Shown here: positions 60,725 to 64,000 of the stretch, piece after piece
How positions within the stretch are numbered: position 1 is the stretch's first letter
Layout of the letters: every line of letters starts with the position of its first letter
DNA from: Ceriagrion tenellum
Lineage: Eukaryota > Arthropoda > Insecta > Odonata > Coenagrionidae
Assembly (NCBI GenBank): GCA_963169105.1
Contig: OY720636.1
Location: forward strand, 107,880,539 to 107,944,538
DNA length: 64,000 nt
Reading direction: 5' to 3'
Notes under the pieces: model-generated
The model's database searches: none
Told to the model about the DNA's origin: nothing
Seen by the model: only the letters and a program-made list of their open reading frames with translations
Program-made: the position numbers and the translations under genes

Positions 60725-62270
60725 TAAATGAGGAAGTCAAACAGTTGTAGAAACCAGTCTTTTTGAATGTGACTGCAGATAATCAAAATGAAATTTTCAT
60801 GTGCGCGTCTTTAGTTTGCTTAATCTCGAAACGTCGGGATCATTATCGCATGCGATAATGACAAATTATAGCACGGAAAGCTACTGGAAAGGAGTCATTT
60901 GAAAGCCTCAGTGAACCAATTTACAACATGATGACAGCAGGTAATGACGGTCATCTACACTTGCACGAGAATGCGAGAAAAAATGCCTTTCGAGTGAACG
61001 CCTTTGGGAGTGAAGAGGGCCAGGGTTGACTGCAGTCAGGTCGAGCAACAAGGGAGAAACTGGAGGTGTATTCCGAGACCGATTCGGCAAACCAATCTTA
61101 CAAAGGTCAATAATTCAAATAACAATAATAGAAGATACACGTATTATAACGTGCGCCCCGAGTAAAAAGGCCTTTAGGGGTGGAAGAAGTTGCCAGCGAT
61201 AGGGGCAGATTTGAGTATAGCCTGATTGAACAACGAGGAAGTCACCCGAGAGATGTTAAGAAACAGCTGTAGAAAACCAGTTATATTGAATGATGACCGT
61301 AAGTAATCACAATGAAATGTTCATGTGCGTTTCTTTAGTGAGTGAAGTGTCTTTCGTGAAACAGCCAATTGAGGGTAGAGAGGGTTTGTTAAGGAGAATG
61401 GATGGTTAGCGTGAATCAACAGCAGCATAAAACCAATCTTTGGAATGATAATAACCTACACATTCATTAGAATGCAAGATAAAATGCCACAAGTAGAACC
61501 GCCATTTTGGACGAAAGAAGTTTTTTTTAAGGCAAGGGAAAGGGTAGCGTGCCTTCTATTTCAGCCACAAGGAAGTCACTATGCATGTGAATAAAGAGCA
61601 GCTTCAAACAAATCATCGTAATGATGATAACCAACACACGTATGAGGATGCGCGATTAAGTGTCTCAATTGGACCGCCTTTTTGGAGGAAAGAAGTTGGA
61701 GGCGAGGAAGCTTAGGATTCCGCCTGATTAAACCACAAGGAAGTCACTGGAAGGATGTGAATAAAGAGCCGCATCAAGCCAATCTTCGTAATGATGATTA
61801 CCTACACACGCATGAGGATGCGCGATAAAATGCCTCAAGTAAAACCGCCTTTTTGGAGGAAATAATTTGGAGGCGAGGAAGTTTAGCGGGCCGCCTAGTT
61901 GAGCCACAAGGATGTCTCTGGAGAGATGTGAATAAAGAGCCGCATGAAACCAACCTTAGTAATGATGATGACATACACGCGCATGAGGATGCGCGATAAA
62001 GTGCCTTTAGTGGAACCGCATTTTTGGAGGAGAGAAATTGAAGGCGAGAAAGTTTAGCCCGCAACGTGGTTGAGCCAGAAGGAAGTCACAAGAGAGGTGT
62101 GAGTTAACAGAAAATAAATCCACGGAATGACGACGATATATAAATGCATGTTTACGCGCATTAAAATGCCTCTGGCAAATCAGCCAAACCTCGCGGGAGG
62201 AAAGAAGAAGTTGTTAAGGGGAGTGGCAGGTTTGAACGCCGTCCGGGCTAAAACATATCGAGAGAGAACA
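60725..62270 (+). repeat. Tandem array, about nine copies of a ~170-bp unit
   Basis: The word GAGGATGCGCGAT recurs at 61644, 61814 and 61985 (periods 170 and 171), with decayed versions near 61468 and 62149. Each unit reads roughly: CACAAGGAAGTCACTGGA, GATGTGAATAAAGAGC, AAACCAATCTTCGTAATGAT, TACACACGCATGAGGATGCG, AAAATGCCTC, CCGCCTTTTTGGAGGAAAGA, GTTGGAGGCGAGGAAG. The central units (61.4-62.1 kb) are most alike and the flanks decay, as expected for unequal exchange. The leftmost partial unit (60730-60830, with GAAACCAGTCTTTTTGAATG) abuts the LINE coding end, so the unit probably derives from that LINE's 3' UTR. Confidence 0.85.
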
Positions 62271-62282
62271 GGCCAGGGGAAG

Positions 62283-62470
62283 AGGCAACGCGATATCGAT
62301 TAAGCGCGAAAGAGAGTGAGTGAGAGGGAGAGATAAAGGAGGGGAAGGCGAAAGAGGGAGAGAAGGGAGGAGGAGAGAAGAATATATAGCGAGCGGAACG
62401 GAATGTTTGCCGCTCTATCACGTGGTCGACGGGCGTCAATAGGAAGAGGTGGAGGAGGAGGAGGACAGAC
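62283..62470 (+). repeat. Purine-rich low-complexity tract
   Basis: GA-rich sequence (GAGAGTGAGTGAGAGGGAGA, GGAGGAGGAGGAGG) directly after the tandem array. ORFs on both strands here are compositional. No gene. Confidence 0.75.
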
Positions 62471-63027
62471 ACATACGAGGGACTTATATACTATTGAGGG
62501 GTTGGTGGAGGGGGATCGAATCCATGCATTCGGGACGGCTGCGATTCGGGAATAGTGGGGAGAGGAATGGGGATTGGGTTGAAGTCCTAACCTCCCCTCC
62601 CCGCTTTTACCATCCCCAGTGTGAAATCGAGAGCCAATAAAAAGAATTCCCCGAATCGAGGTCTGGGAGGGATGAGATTCGATGTGAAACAAGAATCGAC
62701 AGAGAGATAGTGCTTGGTCCGTCGCCGCCGCAAATCTGAATATTTACAGCGAATACCAGCGAACTGCGCGGCCACTTACATCGTGCTAACCGATGTCAAA
62801 GAATCTCATACGAATCGAAATGTATACTTCTCAACGAAATCCCTATCCCTTTAAAAGTTATCAACGAATGAAAATTCAAAGATTTACGCCATCTAAGAGC
62901 AGGTGGAATTAGGCTTGGCATGGTGAATACGATAGGTGTTCAGGCCTGATTTCATCGACTTTAAACATGCGAAGTATCCCCATTTACATGAGAATCTGTA
63001 TTAAGCAACACCAAATTTTTAATTAAG
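62471..63027. other. Non-coding stretch, no gene seen
   Basis: Short ORFs only; nothing recognised. Confidence 0.35.
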
Positions 63028-63276
63028 AAGGCTTCCTTGGTGGATACGTGCTGTATTAAAGGCATAACATCGAGTGAAATTTCCGCAATGATTTCTATCA
63101 AAAAGAAATCGACCGTTTCGACTGCCATGACACAGCCCCTCCGATTACTGAAGGCAGATGAATTGCACAGCAAACAACCAATACTCCTACACTGTCAAGA
63201 AGGCACAACAAAAACTGGGAGCAGTGGAGTTGCGTGGCTAATGAAGAGCGACGAAAATGAATTAGAGGCCAATTAA
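63028..63276 (+). other. ORF with a weak PTP-signature-like motif
   Basis: An 80-codon open frame contains QPILLHCQEGTTKTG. The protein tyrosine phosphatase loop is HCxxGxxRT/SG preceded by a buried strand (PIxVHC). Here the strand, His, Cys, first Gly and the TG fit, but the catalytic Arg position is Lys, as could occur in an inactive D2-type domain. The preceding PLRLLKADELHSKQ has a plausible spacing. No second PTP motif and no convincing donor splice site were found. A chance match in non-coding DNA is at least as likely as an exon or pseudogene. Confidence 0.2.
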
Positions 63277-63335
63277 AAAGCCTAATGAAACAGCTAGAGA
63301 AAAAAATTATAATTCTGATAAGTAGATGGGACAGT

Positions 63336-63946
63336 TATGGAGCCGAAACATGGACAGTCAGGAGGCAAGAGGAGAAATATCGAGAGGGTTTCGAAATGTC
63401 GCAATGGAAAGATTCAAATGGAATGATAAAGTGAGCAACGAAGAAGTGCTGGCAAGGATGAAAGAGAAAAGGAATGTTTTAAGTACAGTGAGAAAGGGGA
63501 AGGCGAACTCCTGAGGAAAGATTGCCTGCTGAAAAGAATATTAGAAGGAAAGATCGAAGGAAAGAGAGGGAGAGGATGACGAAGAAATAATGTGTTGACT
63601 GACATTATGAATGGAAGAAGTTACGAAGAGCTGAGGGAGGCAGCACAGAATAGACGAGTGTGGAGGGAGCAATTCAATTGAAACCAGATACACCTTAGAA
63701 GAAGAGAAGAGACAAGCCTATAGACACACTCTACGACATTAGAGCCTCCTAAAAACTAAGATGGAAGGAGCAATGAATAAAAATCATTACCGAGGAAGAC
63801 TAAGGATGAAGTAAAATATGACGAATTTCAATTTGAAGAATCGTGAAGGAATATAGAAGTTAGCTCAGGTGATTACAAGGAGAACTACGGTGAAATACAA
63901 GCAAGCAGAAAGCCAACCTTCGAACTGATGCCTGCTGATGATGATA
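63336..63946 (+). mobile_element. RTE-like LINE tail with its 3' terminus
   Basis: Starts at YGAETWTVRRQEEKYREGFE (canonical YGAETWT block). A frame switch follows to WNDKVSNEEVLARMKEKRNV, then another to GELLRKDCLLKRILEGKIEG with KRGRG, and finally ELREAAQNRRVWREQFN before a stop at 63679-63681. The 3' UTR ends with GCCAACCTTCGAACTGATGC and then GATGATGAT at about 63937-63946, the GAT-type end of RTE elements. The coding part is broken by at least two frameshifts and some stops. It is truncated upstream of YGAETWT, so there is no catalytic RT. Confidence 0.88.
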
Positions 63947-64000
63947 GGCACGTAAAATTTATCTTGAATTGTATACATTCAATAATCCTATTTATAATCC

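Noticed and set aside
60820..60880. Fourth snap-back element (TCGAAACGTCGG near 60827)
   Set aside because: The GAAACGTC word and a nearby palindrome ATTATCGCATGCGATAAT are present, but the CTGANGA part and hairpin are missing.
1..64000. CRISPR arrays, rRNA genes, bacterial operons
   Set aside because: No short direct repeats with regular spacers, no rRNA-like sequence and no gene-dense coding. The window is eukaryotic non-coding DNA.

Overview
This window looks like a stretch of a large, repeat-rich arthropod (probably insect) nuclear genome. I find no bacterial-style gene density, operons, rRNA genes or intact long ORFs. The sequence is moderately AT-rich. The only recognisable protein homology is decayed reverse-transcriptase (RT) tails of non-LTR retrotransposons (LINEs), plus one weak, possibly accidental, phosphatase-like fragment near the right end. 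The organism assignment is an inference from the repeat types (LINE C-termini of kinds common in arthropods, tRNA-derived SINEs, a short hAT element). No host gene with exons can be defended.

Layout. 0-19 kb is mostly featureless intergenic or intronic DNA with one RTE-like LINE tail (about 4.0-4.5 kb, minus) and three local tandem duplications (1.85, 9.64 and 15.2-16.3 kb). 19.7-28.2 kb holds two LINE 3' ends whose 3' UTRs are internally duplicated, two tRNA-like sequences, another RT tail and a near-perfect 66-bp foldback at 28.0 kb. 30.9-34.0 kb holds three same-strand LINE tails of one family ending in TGTAGA-type repeats, with a second foldback at 33.0 kb. 35.3-35.8 kb is a complete 502-bp hAT-type element with an 8-bp target duplication, itself interrupted by a 127-bp insertion flanked by an 11-bp duplication. 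37-45 kb carries three copies of one tRNA-SINE family, a 447-bp tandem duplication, a 242-bp terminal-inverted-repeat element and small hairpins. 46-51 kb has composite repeats and two RT tails of one subfamily. 52-58 kb is sparse. 58.8-62.3 kb holds an RT tail, then a second RT tail that runs directly into about nine tandem copies of a roughly 170-bp repeat. 62.9-64.0 kb ends with a weak PTP-like ORF and a last RT tail with its GAT-repeat 3' end.

Two signals stand out. (1) A short element type with a CTGANGA-like / stem / GAAAC snap-back motif occurs three times: twice as inverted pairs (28.0 and 33.0 kb) and once as a single 127-bp insertion with a clear target duplication inside the hAT element. 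It resembles the hammerhead-like motifs reported for Penelope-like retroelements but is not an exact hammerhead. (2) LINE 3' UTRs here repeatedly show tandem amplification, and at 60.7-62.3 kb this seems to have grown into a small satellite array of near-nucleosomal period.
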